Below, in pieces: positions 27,368-37,191 of a stretch of DNA of 64,000 bases. Position 1 is the first letter of the stretch. The number at the start of each line of letters is the position of its first letter. Both the position numbers and the translations under genes were made by a program. This DNA is from Algoriphagus kandeliae (lineage in GTDB: Bacteria > Bacteroidota > Bacteroidia > Cytophagales > Cyclobacteriaceae): contig NZ_SPSB01000001.1 in assembly GCF_004571135.1 (NCBI RefSeq), forward strand, positions 1 to 64,000. The letters run 5' to 3'. The notes beneath the pieces were generated by a model. The model searched no databases and was not told where the DNA came from. It worked only from the letters and a program-made list of their open reading frames with translations.

Positions 27368-29635
27368 ATGTTAGCTTCACCCAAAATTGATCTGGAGAGT
27401 CTGGCTTTTCCTATACTTCTTGATCCAAAACTGCCCCAGCATATGGAGGAGATTTTGAGGTTGAAGGAGTTGCCTTATGTAGTAATTGTCGATCAAATTG
27501 AAAGTCAGGTAAAAGACCTTATTAAGGCTGCATCGCCTTCGGTTTCCTATTCTTCTGAAGAACTTACTAATAAAGCGAAGGATTTTTTTCAAAAAGAGGA
27601 ATCAGAGACTTATGGGATTTGGGTGTTTTATCCATGGAAGAATCATCTAGTGCATATTCTTCCTAAAGAAGATTTTATTCGAATTCGTACTATTCGAAAT
27701 AATTATAAAATCACTCCCCAGGAACATGAGTATTTGGCAGGAAAGAAAATTGGTATTGTAGGACTTTCCGTAGGTCAAAGCATAGCTTTGGCTATGGCTT
27801 TGGAGCGAAGCTGTGGCGAAATGAGGCTTGCTGACTTTGATACGCTCGAACTCAGTAACCTAAATCGCTTGAAGGCAGGTGTAACCAGTCTAGGGCTTGA
27901 AAAAGTAGTAATCGCCGCCAGAGAAATTTCTGAAATTGATCCATATCTCAATCTTACACTTTATCGTAAGGGAGTTACTGAACAAAACATAGACGACTTT
28001 TTTACAGCAAATGGCAAGTTGGACTTGGTGATCGATGAATGCGATAGTCTTGACATGAAGATTTTGCTTCGCGAGAAGGCCAAGTTTTATGGGATTCCGG
28101 TTTTAATGGATACATCCGACCGAGGAATGCTTGATGTGGAGCGCTTTGATTTGGAGCCTGATCGCCCCATATTCCACGGATTGATGGGGAATATTGACTT
28201 AAGCTCATTGAAAAACCTTACCACTCAGCAAAAAGTCGGTATAGGTTTAAAAATAACCGGAACTGATACCCTTTCTCCTAGGATGAAAGCCTCACTATTG
28301 GAGGTTGGCCAAACCATCAGTAGCTGGCCACAGCTTGCATCTGCGGTTTTTTTGGGAGGAGCTTCGGTAGCTCATGTTGGTAGACGACTGTTGCTAGGAG
28401 ATCAGGTAAAATCAGGCCGGTACTATGTGGACTTGGATGAGATTGTGCATTTGGAGGCTCTGGAGGAAATCAAGGTTCCTGATCTGAAAAACGTACAAAA
28501 TGGGGATTTCAAAGCTGCAATTCCAGATGACATTCTTCCTTCAGGCTATCTCCCCTCGGAAAAGGAACTAGAAGAAATGATTTCCTTTGCTAACCTCGCT
28601 CCATCGGGAGGAAATATTCAACCTTGGATTTGGGTTTTGGATCAGCGGGGGATTTTGCATCTCTTCCACGATAAAGTCCGAAGTTTTTCCTTGTTGGATT
28701 ATAAGGGCACTGGTTCTTTGATCGCTTTTGGAGCAGCTTTGGAGAACTTGAGAATTTTCTGCGGAAAGCATGGAATTGAAATCGAAGTAATACCTCAAAT
28801 CAGAGAATTTGATGACGATTTGATCGCAAGTGTTCGATTTGTTAGCAAGCAAAATCAATCTTTAAATATTCCTCATTTGGATTTATTTGACGGAGTAGGC
28901 ATCCGTTGCACTAATAGAAAAAATCCAAAAAGAAAACCATTAAACGAGGATCAATTGGACAGTATACTTTCTTTAGTGGACTCTAAAGAAATGAGTCTTG
29001 ATTTTTTGACTGATGAAAAAGACCTCGAAAAGCTTTCTGAGATTTTGGGAGGAATGGACCGAATGCGATTGTTTCATGAGCAAGGTCTTCAGGATTTTAT
29101 TCAAGAAGTGAGATGGAATGATAAAGAGGCACGGGAAACAAAGGATGGGATAGATCTAGCCACCTTGGAACTGAGTGGTGCCGAAAGAGCAGCCATGGGA
29201 CTTTTGAAAGATCCTCGAACAGTTAAGTTTTTCAGAAAATTCTTGATGGGATATGGGTTGACAAAAATATCTCATTCCACCTTGATGGCAAGCTCGGCCA
29301 TATTTTTGCTACAGAGTAAAAAATACACCCCGGAATCAATTTTGGAAGCAGGAAAAATTCTTCAACGCATTTGGATAAAAGCTAATATGATGGGAATAGC
29401 GTTCCAGCCTGTTACTGCTTCCTTGTTTATCTTCCAAAGAGTCAAGCGTGAAAAGGACCATGGTTTTGAAGAACCGGAAACTCAATTGATTGCGGAACAC
29501 TACCAAGCTTTAAAAAAATTGTATGGGGTCAAGGATGGTATGGAAGAAATTTTTATGTTCAGGTTGAATTTTGCTGGAGAGCCAAGTATGCGCTCTTACC
29601 GCAGGGATGTAAGTGAGACACTTATTAGGATATGA
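27368..29635 (+). CDS. Rv1355c-like fusion: ThiF/E1-type adenylyltransferase plus nitroreductase-like domain
   Basis: 755 aa, no signal peptide or membrane helix. An N-terminal part of about 110 residues, which I do not recognise, precedes a ThiF/MoeB/E1-like domain with KKIGIVGLSVGQS near residues 125-137 and DFDTLELSNLNR near 157. No zinc CxxC pairs are seen. Residues about 395-720 resemble a nitroreductase-type flavin domain, with EEMISFANLAPSGGNIQPW near 400-418. This domain order matches the family named after Mycobacterium Rv1355c, whose reaction is unknown. The E1 half could activate a carboxylate with ATP and the flavin half oxidise or reduce the product (inference). The acyltransferase candidate begins 4 bases after the stop. 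Confidence 0.82.
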   Translation: MLASPKIDLESLAFPILLDPKLPQHMEEILRLKELPYVVIVDQIESQVKDLIKAASPSVSYSSEELTNKAKDFFQKEESETYGIWVFYPWKNHLVHILPKEDFIRIRTIRNNYKITPQEHEYLAGKKIGIVGLSVGQSIALAMALERSCGEMRLADFDTLELSNLNRLKAGVTSLGLEKVVIAAREISEIDPYLNLTLYRKGVTEQNIDDFFTANGKLDLVIDECDSLDMKILLREKAKFYGIPVLMDTSDRGMLDVERFDLEPDRPIFHGLMGNIDLSSLKNLTTQQKVGIGLKITGTDTLSPRMKASLLEVGQTISSWPQLASAVFLGGASVAHVGRRLLLGDQVKSGRYYVDLDEIVHLEALEEIKVPDLKNVQNGDFKAAIPDDILPSGYLPSEKELEEMISFANLAPSGGNIQPWIWVLDQRGILHLFHDKVRSFSLLDYKGTGSLIAFGAALENLRIFCGKHGIEIEVIPQIREFDDDLIASVRFVSKQNQSLNIPHLDLFDGVGIRCTNRKNPKRKPLNEDQLDSILSLVDSKEMSLDFLTDEKDLEKLSEILGGMDRMRLFHEQGLQDFIQEVRWNDKEARETKDGIDLATLELSGAERAAMGLLKDPRTVKFFRKFLMGYGLTKISHSTLMASSAIFLLQSKKYTPESILEAGKILQRIWIKANMMGIAFQPVTASLFIFQRVKREKDHGFEEPETQLIAEHYQALKKLYGVKDGMEEIFMFRLNFAGEPSMRSYRRDVSETLIRI

Positions 29636-29639
29636 AGGA

Positions 29640-30326
29640 ATGTTTCGTTTGATTGCTTTTAAGGCGGTAGAGGATCGCGAAAGGTGTGAGAAGTTCATCG
29701 AAGGCCATCGTCAGGTATTAGAAAGTATAGGAGTTAAAAAGGTGACTTCGGCTAATAATGACTGGATGTTCAATCCTGATGTTATTGTGGTAATCGTAGA
29801 ATCAAGCGAAGACAACATGGTGTATGGCGGAGCTAGGATTCATAAAGCGAACGAACAATATCCTTTACCTATGGTGGAGGCAATTGAAGACCTAGATAGC
29901 AGTATCAAGGAGGTTATCAATAAAGATTTAGATGCTGGTACTGGAGAGATATGTGGGTTATGGAATTCTAGGAAAGTAACAGGATTAGGTATAGGAGCAA
30001 TTTTTATGTCAAAAGCTTGCCTAGCATTGACACCAAAACTTGGATTAACATCACTTTATGCACTTTTTGCTCCCACAACAGTAAAACTCGGTTTAGAAAT
30101 GGGGTATGAAGTGTTGACCGAGGTAGGAAATAATGGGACGTTTTATTATCCAAAATTAGATTTGATTGCAACCGCAATGAAACTTCATGATGCAGTTAAT
30201 TTGCCTAAAACCTCAGAAGAACATAGAGAGTCAATCTTTGAAATTAGAAATAATAAAAGGTTATTGATTAAGGAAAATTATAGAGGACGAGATGTTTCTC
30301 TTGAATACACTTCATATATAGAATGA
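29640..30326 (+). CDS. GNAT-fold acyltransferase candidate, LuxI/FeeM-like
   Basis: 228 aa from the ATG at 29640, 4 bases after the preceding stop; the open frame to 29613 is rejected. Seen: a strand with VYGGARIHKA near residue 62, a Glu-led strand GEICGLWNSRKV near 105 and a following Gly-rich turn GLGIGAIFMSKACLAL. This order recalls the LuxI/FeeM N-acyl synthase group of the GNAT superfamily (E-x-x-x-L strand followed by a pantetheine loop). No catalytic assignment is safe. The gene overlaps the sensor kinase start by 4 bases. The second half is richer in A+T than the genes before it. Confidence 0.6.
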   Translation: MFRLIAFKAVEDRERCEKFIEGHRQVLESIGVKKVTSANNDWMFNPDVIVVIVESSEDNMVYGGARIHKANEQYPLPMVEAIEDLDSSIKEVINKDLDAGTGEICGLWNSRKVTGLGIGAIFMSKACLALTPKLGLTSLYALFAPTTVKLGLEMGYEVLTEVGNNGTFYYPKLDLIATAMKLHDAVNLPKTSEEHRESIFEIRNNKRLLIKENYRGRDVSLEYTSYIE

Positions 30327-32425
30327 TAAATAGGAATTTAATTTTATTTTTAATCCTTCTTCTTATCTTTTCTTGCAAACAAAAGGAGAAAGAAGATTTT
30401 GAATTTATTGGATGGGTTAAATCATCAGAAAATTTATCCGAAATTCAAAATATTGTTGATTTATCAAATAATGATTTTAATGAATCCAATGAAAGCTATC
30501 TTTCTTTAGGTTATTCAGATGAGCCTTTCTGGGTTAAAATTGAATTAAGTGATTTGGAAAAAGATACTTCTAATAAGTATTTGTCAGTTCCAAATCCTAT
30601 GCTTAATAGTATAGAGTTATATGATTCAAATGGAGCTTTATACGAAAAAACAGGTAGGCTAAATTTTTCGAAGGAAGATTATGATAGCTTTTTTAATTTC
30701 ATGGATTTGTCAGATTTCCAAGGGAATACGCTTTTTCTGAAAGTCTCTAGTTTTGGGAATAATAATATTCCTCTTGAAATTGTAACTACTGACGATATAT
30801 CCTTTTCTGTTAATGAAAGGAATTTATTTTTTGGAATTTACTTCGGTGTAGTCTTCGCAATGTTTTTTTATAATCTATTCTTGTGGATTTCTACAAAGGA
30901 TAATATTTATGGTTTATATATTTCGTATATATTCTTTGTTGGGTTAACTCAAGGGATATTAGGGGGTTACATAGATAGCTATTTTTGGTCAAATAACTTC
31001 TTCTTAAGGAATTATAGTTTCTATATAAGCACCTCAATTGTTAATATAGTAGGAATTTATTATTCGCTTAAATTTCTTAAAATAAAAGATTTTAATCGGA
31101 AGGTTTTCTTTTTCGGTAGATTGATTATAGGGGTATACTTTTTTATTTTATTTTCATTTCTTTTTGATCTAGGAATTGGGCAATTAAAATTCAGGTTTCT
31201 TCAAGTTTTCTTAGGAATTGTTCCTTTTTATTTACTATCAATATCATTCTACAGCCTTAAAAAAGGATATAGACCGGCAAAATTCTTTTTGATTTCGTGG
31301 TTCCTTTTGATTTGTAGTATGGTTATTTTTCTTTTGAGTGATTTAAATATTCTGCCTCATAATTTTTTAACAAATTATATTTTCACAATTGGGTCGACAT
31401 TTGAAGCTCTGTTACTATCCTTTGCTTTGGCAGATAAGATCAACATTTTAAAGAAAGAAAAGGAAAGAGAACAAGCCGAGCGGTTGAAGGTATTGAAGGA
31501 AAACGAAGAGTTGGTGAGAGAGCAAAATACCTTGTTGGAAGAAAAAGTGCGGATGCGTACCGACGAATTGGAGCAGGCTCTTCGAAATCTTCAAAATACC
31601 CAAAGTCAGTTGGTGAGTCAGGAAAAGATGGCTTCACTTGGTCAGTTGACAGCTGGTATTGCTCATGAGATTAATAACCCTATCAACTTTGTGAGTTCTA
31701 ATATCACTCCTCTAAAACGTGATATTAATGATATCATGGAGGTCATTGAATTCTATCGGGAAACTGCACAGAAAGAATTCCAGGAGGGTTCTAAGAAGAA
31801 AGCAGCAGACTTGGAAGAGGAACTGGAATTGGATTATGTCTTGGAGGAAGTTAACCAGCTTCTCAAAGGAATGGAAGAAGGGGCAAAACGGACAGTTGAA
31901 ATTGTCAAAGGGCTTCGACTATTCTCACGTGTTGATGAGCAGGATGTCAAAAAAGTGGATCTGCACGATGGAATTAACAGTACCTTGATTCTATTGAATA
32001 GCTCTATTCCTGGAAAAATTAGAATTGTGAGGGAATTTGGAGAGCTGCCAATGGTAGAATGCTTGGCAGGCAAAATCAATCAGGTTTTCATGAACATTAT
32101 CAACAATGCAGTTCATGCCCTGAGCGATCATATAGACGAGATAAAAGATCCGAAAATCGAGATCCGTACCCGATCTTTTGGGGAGACAGTTTCGATAGAA
32201 ATAGAAGATAATGGTCCAGGCATGCCGGAACATGTCAAGCAACGAATTTTCGAACCTTTCTTTACCACAAAAGCAGTTGGCAAGGGTACAGGTTTGGGGC
32301 TTTCAATTGTTTATTCTATAATTGAAAATCATAAGGGTACGATGGAAGTTGAAACCGAAGTCGGCCAAGGAACTATTTTTAAAATTACACTACCTGTACA
32401 CCAAAGCAACGTAAAGCATGAATAG
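30323..32425 (+). CDS. 7TM-DISM sensor histidine kinase with lipobox
   Basis: 700 aa. A signal segment ends in IFSC (Cys near 16), followed by an extracytoplasmic 7TMR-DISMED2-like beta domain (about 25-160) with the typical PFWVKIEL. Seven hydrophobic helices lie at about 170-375, then a coiled coil (about 375-435). The HisKA domain has H near 447 ([13 protein letters not shown]), and the HATPase has [19 protein letters not shown] and GTGLGLSIV. The extracytoplasmic domain is of the carbohydrate-binding-like class seen in these receptors; the ligand is unknown. It overlaps its neighbours by 4 and 8 bases. Base composition changes sharply near 31440: the sensor half is very A+T rich, the kinase half is not. 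Confidence 0.92.
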   Translation: MINRNLILFLILLLIFSCKQKEKEDFEFIGWVKSSENLSEIQNIVDLSNNDFNESNESYLSLGYSDEPFWVKIELSDLEKDTSNKYLSVPNPMLNSIELYDSNGALYEKTGRLNFSKEDYDSFFNFMDLSDFQGNTLFLKVSSFGNNNIPLEIVTTDDISFSVNERNLFFGIYFGVVFAMFFYNLFLWISTKDNIYGLYISYIFFVGLTQGILGGYIDSYFWSNNFFLRNYSFYISTSIVNIVGIYYSLKFLKIKDFNRKVFFFGRLIIGVYFFILFSFLFDLGIGQLKFRFLQVFLGIVPFYLLSISFYSLKKGYRPAKFFLISWFLLICSMVIFLLSDLNILPHNFLTNYIFTIGSTFEALLLSFALADKINILKKEKEREQAERLKVLKENEELVREQNTLLEEKVRMRTDELEQALRNLQNTQSQLVSQEKMASLGQLTAGIAHEINNPINFVSSNITPLKRDINDIMEVIEFYRETAQKEFQEGSKKKAADLEEELELDYVLEEVNQLLKGMEEGAKRTVEIVKGLRLFSRVDEQDVKKVDLHDGINSTLILLNSSIPGKIRIVREFGELPMVECLAGKINQVFMNIINNAVHALSDHIDEIKDPKIEIRTRSFGETVSIEIEDNGPGMPEHVKQRIFEPFFTTKAVGKGTGLGLSIVYSIIENHKGTMEVETEVGQGTIFKITLPVHQSNVKHE

Positions 32426-33509
32426 TAGTGACATTCGCGTGCTCTACATCGATGATGAAGACAACAACCTGAAATCTTTTCGGGCAACCTTACGAAGAGA
32501 TTTCAAAATTTTTACTGCCATCGATGCATTTGAAGGACTAAAAATTGTCCAAGAGGAAGAAATTCATGTAGTCATTGCTGATCAGCGAATGCCGGGAATG
32601 ACAGGTACTGAATTTTTCGAAAAAATGATTGAAATCAATCCGGATCCTGTCCGTATTCTTTTGACAGGTTATTCGGATATCGCTTCAGTTATTGACGCGA
32701 TCAACAAAGGGGAGGTTTATCGATTTATTGATAAGCCTTGGAATATTGAGCAAATCAAAAACTCCATTAAAAATGCCGCAGATATTTATTTCATGCGTCA
32801 AGAGTTGAAGGATAAAAACATAAAACTTCAAAAACTCCACACGGAGATGAATCAGTTTGTGTATAGTTTATCGCACGAATTGAGAGGACCTTTGATGAGT
32901 ATTTCTGGGGTTTCCAAGCTCGCCAAAATGGAAATCTCAGATCCGCATGTATTGGAGTTTTTTGAAATGATCGATTCGGCTACTACTAAGCTGGACGATT
33001 TTATTTATAAGATGCTCGACTTTTATCGCTCTACGAAAATTGATCATAAAATCACTTCGATCAATTTCAAGGAAGTGATCAATCAACAGATGGAAGCCTA
33101 TCGGGCAAAATTTGACCTAACCCATTTTCATGTAGAGGTGCAGGTCAATCAAAATGAAGAATTTTACTCCGATGACTCCAAAATTCGGGTGATTTTGAAT
33201 AACCTATTTTCCAATTCCGTGCAGTTTCAAAAAAACGAACCTGGAGAAAAGCGAATTGCCTTAACTGTGGATGTACGAGATGGTCAAGCATTTATCATGT
33301 TGGAGGACAATGGAATAGGAATCGAAGACCGACACCATCCGGAAGTATTTAATCTTTTTACACGAGCAACCCAGAAAAACGTGGGTACGGGTTTGGGCTT
33401 GTATATGGTCAAAGAAGCCGTCGAGCAATTGGGTGGAAATGTGGAACTTGAGTCGATTCTAAATGAAGGAACGACAGTTCGAGTGGTTCTTCCTTCATTG
33501 AATTTCTGA
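32418..33509 (+). CDS. Receiver-histidine kinase hybrid
   Basis: 363 aa, soluble. Residues 1-125 form a receiver with D12/D13, phosphoacceptor D55 ([10 protein letters not shown]) and K of DKPW. A short helix leads to HisKA with H near 154 ([10 protein letters not shown]) and a HATPase domain with [17 protein letters not shown] and GTGLGLYMV. An N-terminal receiver on a cytoplasmic kinase usually means it is switched by another kinase, here most likely the overlapping 7TM-DISM kinase (inference). No output domain is attached; the sister receiver at 26697-27170 could take the phosphate. Confidence 0.93.
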   Translation: MNSSDIRVLYIDDEDNNLKSFRATLRRDFKIFTAIDAFEGLKIVQEEEIHVVIADQRMPGMTGTEFFEKMIEINPDPVRILLTGYSDIASVIDAINKGEVYRFIDKPWNIEQIKNSIKNAADIYFMRQELKDKNIKLQKLHTEMNQFVYSLSHELRGPLMSISGVSKLAKMEISDPHVLEFFEMIDSATTKLDDFIYKMLDFYRSTKIDHKITSINFKEVINQQMEAYRAKFDLTHFHVEVQVNQNEEFYSDDSKIRVILNNLFSNSVQFQKNEPGEKRIALTVDVRDGQAFIMLEDNGIGIEDRHHPEVFNLFTRATQKNVGTGLGLYMVKEAVEQLGGNVELESILNEGTTVRVVLPSLNF

Positions 33510-33538
33510 TGAAGGCTGGGCTTTTGCCCTTGAAAGCC

Positions 33539-33546
33539 TATCTTTG
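33539..33546 (+). promoter_or_regulatory. -7 promoter element of ppa
   Basis: TATCTTTG matches TAnnTTTG fully, 34 bases before the ppa ATG. A TTTG at 33523-33526 is too close (12 bases) to be a normal -33 box. Confidence 0.45.
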
Positions 33547-33579
33547 CAGGAAACTTTTTACTCAACAAAACAAATCCGT

Positions 33580-34119
33580 ATGATAAATCCTTGGCACGAT
33601 GTGAACATCGGGAAAAATGCGCCCGAGATCGTAATGGGCGTGGTGGAAATTCCAAAAGGAAGTAAGGGCAAATATGAACTGCACAAAAAGTCCGGAATGC
33701 TGATGCTGGATAGGGTATTGTTTTCAGCAGTACATTATCCGGCAAATTATGGATTTATTCCTCAGACCTATTGTGAGGACCATGACCCCTTGGATATTCT
33801 GATTATCTCCCAGATCGATATTCCTTCCATGACTTTGGTGGAGGCAAAAGTGATTGGTGTGATGCGAATGGTTGATGGAGGTGAGGCTGATGATAAAATA
33901 ATTGCTGTCGCAGCAGGCGATCAGTCGGTGAATTACATCAATGACATAGATGAGCTTCCTCCTCACTTGATGAAAGAGGTTCATCGTTTCTTTGAAGACT
34001 ATAAAAAGCTTGAAAATAAAGAAGTAAAAGTGGAGGACTTTCTAGGAAAAGAGGAAGCCTTGCGGATTATCACTGAGAGTATTCAACTCTACGATAAGCA
34101 CTTCAGAAATCAACGATAA
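33580..34119 (+). CDS. ppa: Inorganic pyrophosphatase (family I)
   Basis: 179 aa from the ATG at 33580; the 12 extra upstream codons overlap the promoter and are rejected. Active-site motifs are intact: [10 protein letters not shown] (Lys/Glu), [21 protein letters not shown] (the three-Asp metal site) and [21 protein letters not shown]. It hydrolyses pyrophosphate from biosynthetic reactions. A bidirectional-looking terminator follows. Confidence 0.96.
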   Translation: MINPWHDVNIGKNAPEIVMGVVEIPKGSKGKYELHKKSGMLMLDRVLFSAVHYPANYGFIPQTYCEDHDPLDILIISQIDIPSMTLVEAKVIGVMRMVDGGEADDKIIAVAAGDQSVNYINDIDELPPHLMKEVHRFFEDYKKLENKEVKVEDFLGKEEALRIITESIQLYDKHFRNQR

Positions 34120-34123
34120 GACA

Positions 34124-34147
34124 AAGCCTGAGCAATCAGGCTTTTTT
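34124..34147 (+). terminator. Terminator of ppa
   Basis: Stem AAGCCTGA / TCAGGCTT with GCAA tetraloop, followed by a run of T to 34147. It overlaps the last codon of the convergent gene at 34136. Confidence 0.9.
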
Positions 34148-34594
34148 GTTTTTCACCTCTTTTTTAGGTGCTTTTTTGCGAAGGTATTTTACCAATTCCG
34201 TGTAGGAATTGTGTTCATGGTTTGATACGGAAAATGACTGTTGATCCGAAAAAGCTACCGTCAGCTGCCGGAATTCCTTTTTATTCGCGATCACGGTTTC
34301 CTCCTCCCAAGCTAGAATTTCAGAAATGGGGTAAGCTTTTTGAAAGCTTCTTAGAGGTAATTTGAGTACGATATGATCTTTGCCAGCGGTGATAAACCGG
34401 AACCCTGCCATCATTTTGACTAAAAGCATTAATAGCACGAGGGTGATAATCGTGGCGGAAACCAAATAAAACCAAAGCCCAAAACTCCCTTTGTAAGCGA
34501 AATCTCGAAGAATCATGATGAGTCCTGCTATCAAAACAAGGACAATAAGTCCCAATGAGAAGTAGGTAGAACCTTTTGGTTTGATGACAATCAT
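34136..34594 (-). CDS. Two-helix membrane protein with PH-like tail, unknown
   Basis: 152 aa. Two transmembrane helices at about residues 10-30 and 40-62 are followed by a soluble domain of mixed strands (KDHIVLKLPLRSF, ISEILAWEEETVI) that resembles bacterial PH-like domains, and a Lys-rich end. It overlaps the upstream gene by 4 bases (ATGA). I do not recognise a named family. Confidence 0.75.
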   Translation of the reverse strand: MIVIKPKGSTYFSLGLIVLVLIAGLIMILRDFAYKGSFGLWFYLVSATIITLVLLMLLVKMMAGFRFITAGKDHIVLKLPLRSFQKAYPISEILAWEEETVIANKKEFRQLTVAFSDQQSFSVSNHEHNSYTELVKYLRKKAPKKEVKNKKA

Positions 34595-35187
34595 GCTTCT
34601 TTTTCTAGTTCGGTTAATTTTTGATAGGCAAAACTCTCTAATTCCCTGAAAAAAGCGAAAAAAATGACTTCAAATTCATCTTCATTTTCGATCAAGGCCA
34701 GATGAGCTTGCTCCATTTTCGAATCGAATTGGGTCCTTTTGGCCATACCGGACAATGAACGACGAATTCCATCGATTTTACCATAATTCAAAAGCCAATT
34801 TTCCTTTTTCATCCAGTGATACATTCCCGCAAACCGAGCAGGAAAAATCAGCGCATAGCGATCAAGGGTGATATAAATGTTTTGGATAAATTTCTCTAAG
34901 GGTTCTTCAGAAAATTCACTCCAATCTTTGATTAGGAAATAGTCAAAAAAAACATCCGTAATCACAGAGGAATAATGTCCGAATTTAGGCCTTAAGTAAG
35001 TTTGAGCTGCTTTTACGAGCGGATGGGAGTCCGTAAAAGAATCGATGGATCGATGAAGCTGAATTCCTAATTGAATTTGTTTTTCAAAATTTCCCATCTG
35101 CTTTCCTTTGACAAAATCGGCTATGAAATTCCCAACAAGAATTTTTTCATGACCAAATGACAGAAAAGCATGAGCTAGGAAATTCAT
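34591..35187 (-). CDS. Acyl carrier protein phosphodiesterase (AcpH-like, DUF479)
   Basis: 198 aa. The N-terminus MNFLAHAFLS and the motifs GNFIADFVKGK, GIQLHRSIDSFTDSHP and SSVITDVFFDYFL are the HD-like signature of the ACP phosphodiesterase family, which removes phosphopantetheine from holo-ACP. All expected His/Asp positions look present. It is co-transcribed with the small membrane gene through a 4-base overlap, and divergent from the helicase gene 62 bases away. Confidence 0.9.
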   Translation of the reverse strand: MNFLAHAFLSFGHEKILVGNFIADFVKGKQMGNFEKQIQLGIQLHRSIDSFTDSHPLVKAAQTYLRPKFGHYSSVITDVFFDYFLIKDWSEFSEEPLEKFIQNIYITLDRYALIFPARFAGMYHWMKKENWLLNYGKIDGIRRSLSGMAKRTQFDSKMEQAHLALIENEDEFEVIFFAFFRELESFAYQKLTELEKEA

Positions 35188-35249
35188 GATCGAGGACTAT
35201 CGGAAAACTCTCTTGGTTTTGATTAGTTTCGTCCACAAAATACGGATTG

Positions 35250-37178
35250 ATGGACAAAGTCACTGAGGAATTAAAAAAAGGACTGAAACTTTTGCGCTTG
35301 GAATGGGAGGAAGACTTAGCCCAGTACAAGAAAAAATTTTTGAATACTTCCCTTTCCGATAAGAAAAAGGAGGGAATTACCTGGCATCCTATTCAAGTAA
35401 AAAAGGCAAAAATCGGAATGGGAGAGCGGCTTTTGGTGGAGATAGAAAAGTTGGATCCTCAGCAAAACTCAGCCTTTCAGTCCGGAAAATCCGTGGCGTT
35501 TTTCTCCACACAAGAAGGCTTTTCAAAATCTGAAAATCGAATCAATGGCGTGATCAATCAGGTCAAAAAAGACTCCATGATTGTGACGCTCCAAGTTGAT
35601 GAACTGCCTGAGTGGATGGATAGCACACGTTTAGGTGTGGATTTATTATTTGATGAGGGCAGCTATCGGGAAATGGAATTTGCCTTGAAAAAAGTGATTA
35701 ATCCTGAAAATATCCGTCTTCGTGAATTGAGAGAAATTCTTTTGGGAGATAAAGAACCTTCATTTTCGAGTCAACCGACTTTGAATCGAGGGAACTTAAA
35801 CTTTTCTCAAATCCAGGCTTGTCAAAAGGTAATGGAGGCAAAAGATGTTGCCGTTGTTCATGGACCTCCCGGAACCGGAAAAACAACCACGCTGATTCAG
35901 ACAATTTCGGAAGCGGTGCAGCTTGGACAATCTGTTTTGGTGTGTGCACCAAGTAATGCTGCGGTAGATTTATTGGTTGAAAAGCTCACCGATCAAGGAA
36001 TAAATACACTTCGAATTGGGCATCCTGCTCGGGTAGAGGAAAAGATATTGAATCAAACCCTAGATGCTAAAACTGCTTTTCATGAAAGTTTTCGCGATCT
36101 CAAGAAACTTCGAAAAGAAATCGATCAATACCTGAAGCTAGCCAAACAATACAAGCGAAACTTTGGTCCTGAGGAGCGTAGACAGCGAAAATTACTTTTC
36201 GATGAGGTAGGAAGAATCCGGGAAGCAGCAAAGCATCTGGAAGAGTATATTTCTTATGATATTTTCCAGAAAACACAGGTTTTCGCAAGTACGCTAGTAG
36301 GGGCTTCTTCGGTTCATTTGAAGGGAATGACTTTCGATGTGGTTTTTATTGATGAAGCAGCTCAGGGATTGGAAGCCGCTACTTGGATTCCCCTCTTGAA
36401 AGCTAAGAAAGTGGTTTTTGCGGGAGATCATCTCCAACTCCCACCGACCATCAAATCATTTGAGGCTGCCAAATCAGGGTTGGAAGTAACACTTTTCGAA
36501 AAAGTAATACAGAGAAAACCGCAAACTGCTCAAATGCTTCAGGTTCAATATCGAATGAAGGAAGAGATCATGGGCTTCTCGAATGAATATTTTTATAGAG
36601 GAAAATTAGAGGCGGCTGAAAATACCCAAGCTCATTTTTTTGAGAATGAACCCGTCCTAGAATGGATTGATACGGCAGGCGCTGGCTATACTGACCGACA
36701 AGAGGAGGAGAGTCTGAGCACCTTTAATCCTGAGGAGGGAAAATTTGCCTGTCGCTATTTGGAGGATCTGATCAAGCGAATCGGAGTTGCCAAATTCAAA
36801 GAGAATCAATGGACGATTGGTTTGATCGCTCCCTATTCCGCTCAAGTTCGGTATTTAAGGTATTTGATTTTCGAAAGCTATGATTTTCCCAATCTCAAGG
36901 CTTTTTCAGACTTGATTACCATTGATGCAGTAGATGGATTTCAGGGTCAGGAGCGGGATTTGATGCTAATTTCCTTGACCCGGTCCAATGAGCGGGGAGA
37001 GATCGGTTTTTTGGCTGATGAGCGCCGGATGAATGTCGCCCTGACCCGCGCCAAGCGCAAGCTGGTCCTGATCGGAGATAGCAGCACTTTGGCTAGCAAC
37101 TCCTTCTTTGATTCTTTACTGGGTTATTTTGAAGAAAAGGGAGGCTATAGAAGTGTTTGGGAGTTTTTGGTAGGCTAA
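35250..37178 (+). CDS. SF1B DNA/RNA helicase (IGHMBP2/Upf1-like)
   Basis: 642 aa from the ATG at 35250, directly after a TTG. An N-terminal about 190 residues form an SH3-like/1B region. Helicase motif I HGPPGTGKTTT is near 205-215, motif II FIDEAAQGLE near 369, motif III GDHLQLPPT near 392, motif IV QYRMKEEI near 432, motif V DAVDGFQGQERD near 567 and motif VI MNVALTRAK near 594. All are complete, so an active ATP-dependent translocase is expected. Family members act on DNA or RNA 5' to 3'; substrate unknown. It is monocistronic, convergent with the gene at 37192. Confidence 0.92.
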   Translation: MDKVTEELKKGLKLLRLEWEEDLAQYKKKFLNTSLSDKKKEGITWHPIQVKKAKIGMGERLLVEIEKLDPQQNSAFQSGKSVAFFSTQEGFSKSENRINGVINQVKKDSMIVTLQVDELPEWMDSTRLGVDLLFDEGSYREMEFALKKVINPENIRLRELREILLGDKEPSFSSQPTLNRGNLNFSQIQACQKVMEAKDVAVVHGPPGTGKTTTLIQTISEAVQLGQSVLVCAPSNAAVDLLVEKLTDQGINTLRIGHPARVEEKILNQTLDAKTAFHESFRDLKKLRKEIDQYLKLAKQYKRNFGPEERRQRKLLFDEVGRIREAAKHLEEYISYDIFQKTQVFASTLVGASSVHLKGMTFDVVFIDEAAQGLEAATWIPLLKAKKVVFAGDHLQLPPTIKSFEAAKSGLEVTLFEKVIQRKPQTAQMLQVQYRMKEEIMGFSNEYFYRGKLEAAENTQAHFFENEPVLEWIDTAGAGYTDRQEEESLSTFNPEEGKFACRYLEDLIKRIGVAKFKENQWTIGLIAPYSAQVRYLRYLIFESYDFPNLKAFSDLITIDAVDGFQGQERDLMLISLTRSNERGEIGFLADERRMNVALTRAKRKLVLIGDSSTLASNSFFDSLLGYFEEKGGYRSVWEFLVG

Positions 37179-37191
37179 ATATTTAAAGAAT

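Noticed and set aside
33498..33526. -33 promoter boxes upstream of ppa
   Set aside because: Available TTG/TTTG words have spacings of 12 or 38 bases to the -7 element, outside the usual 17-23.
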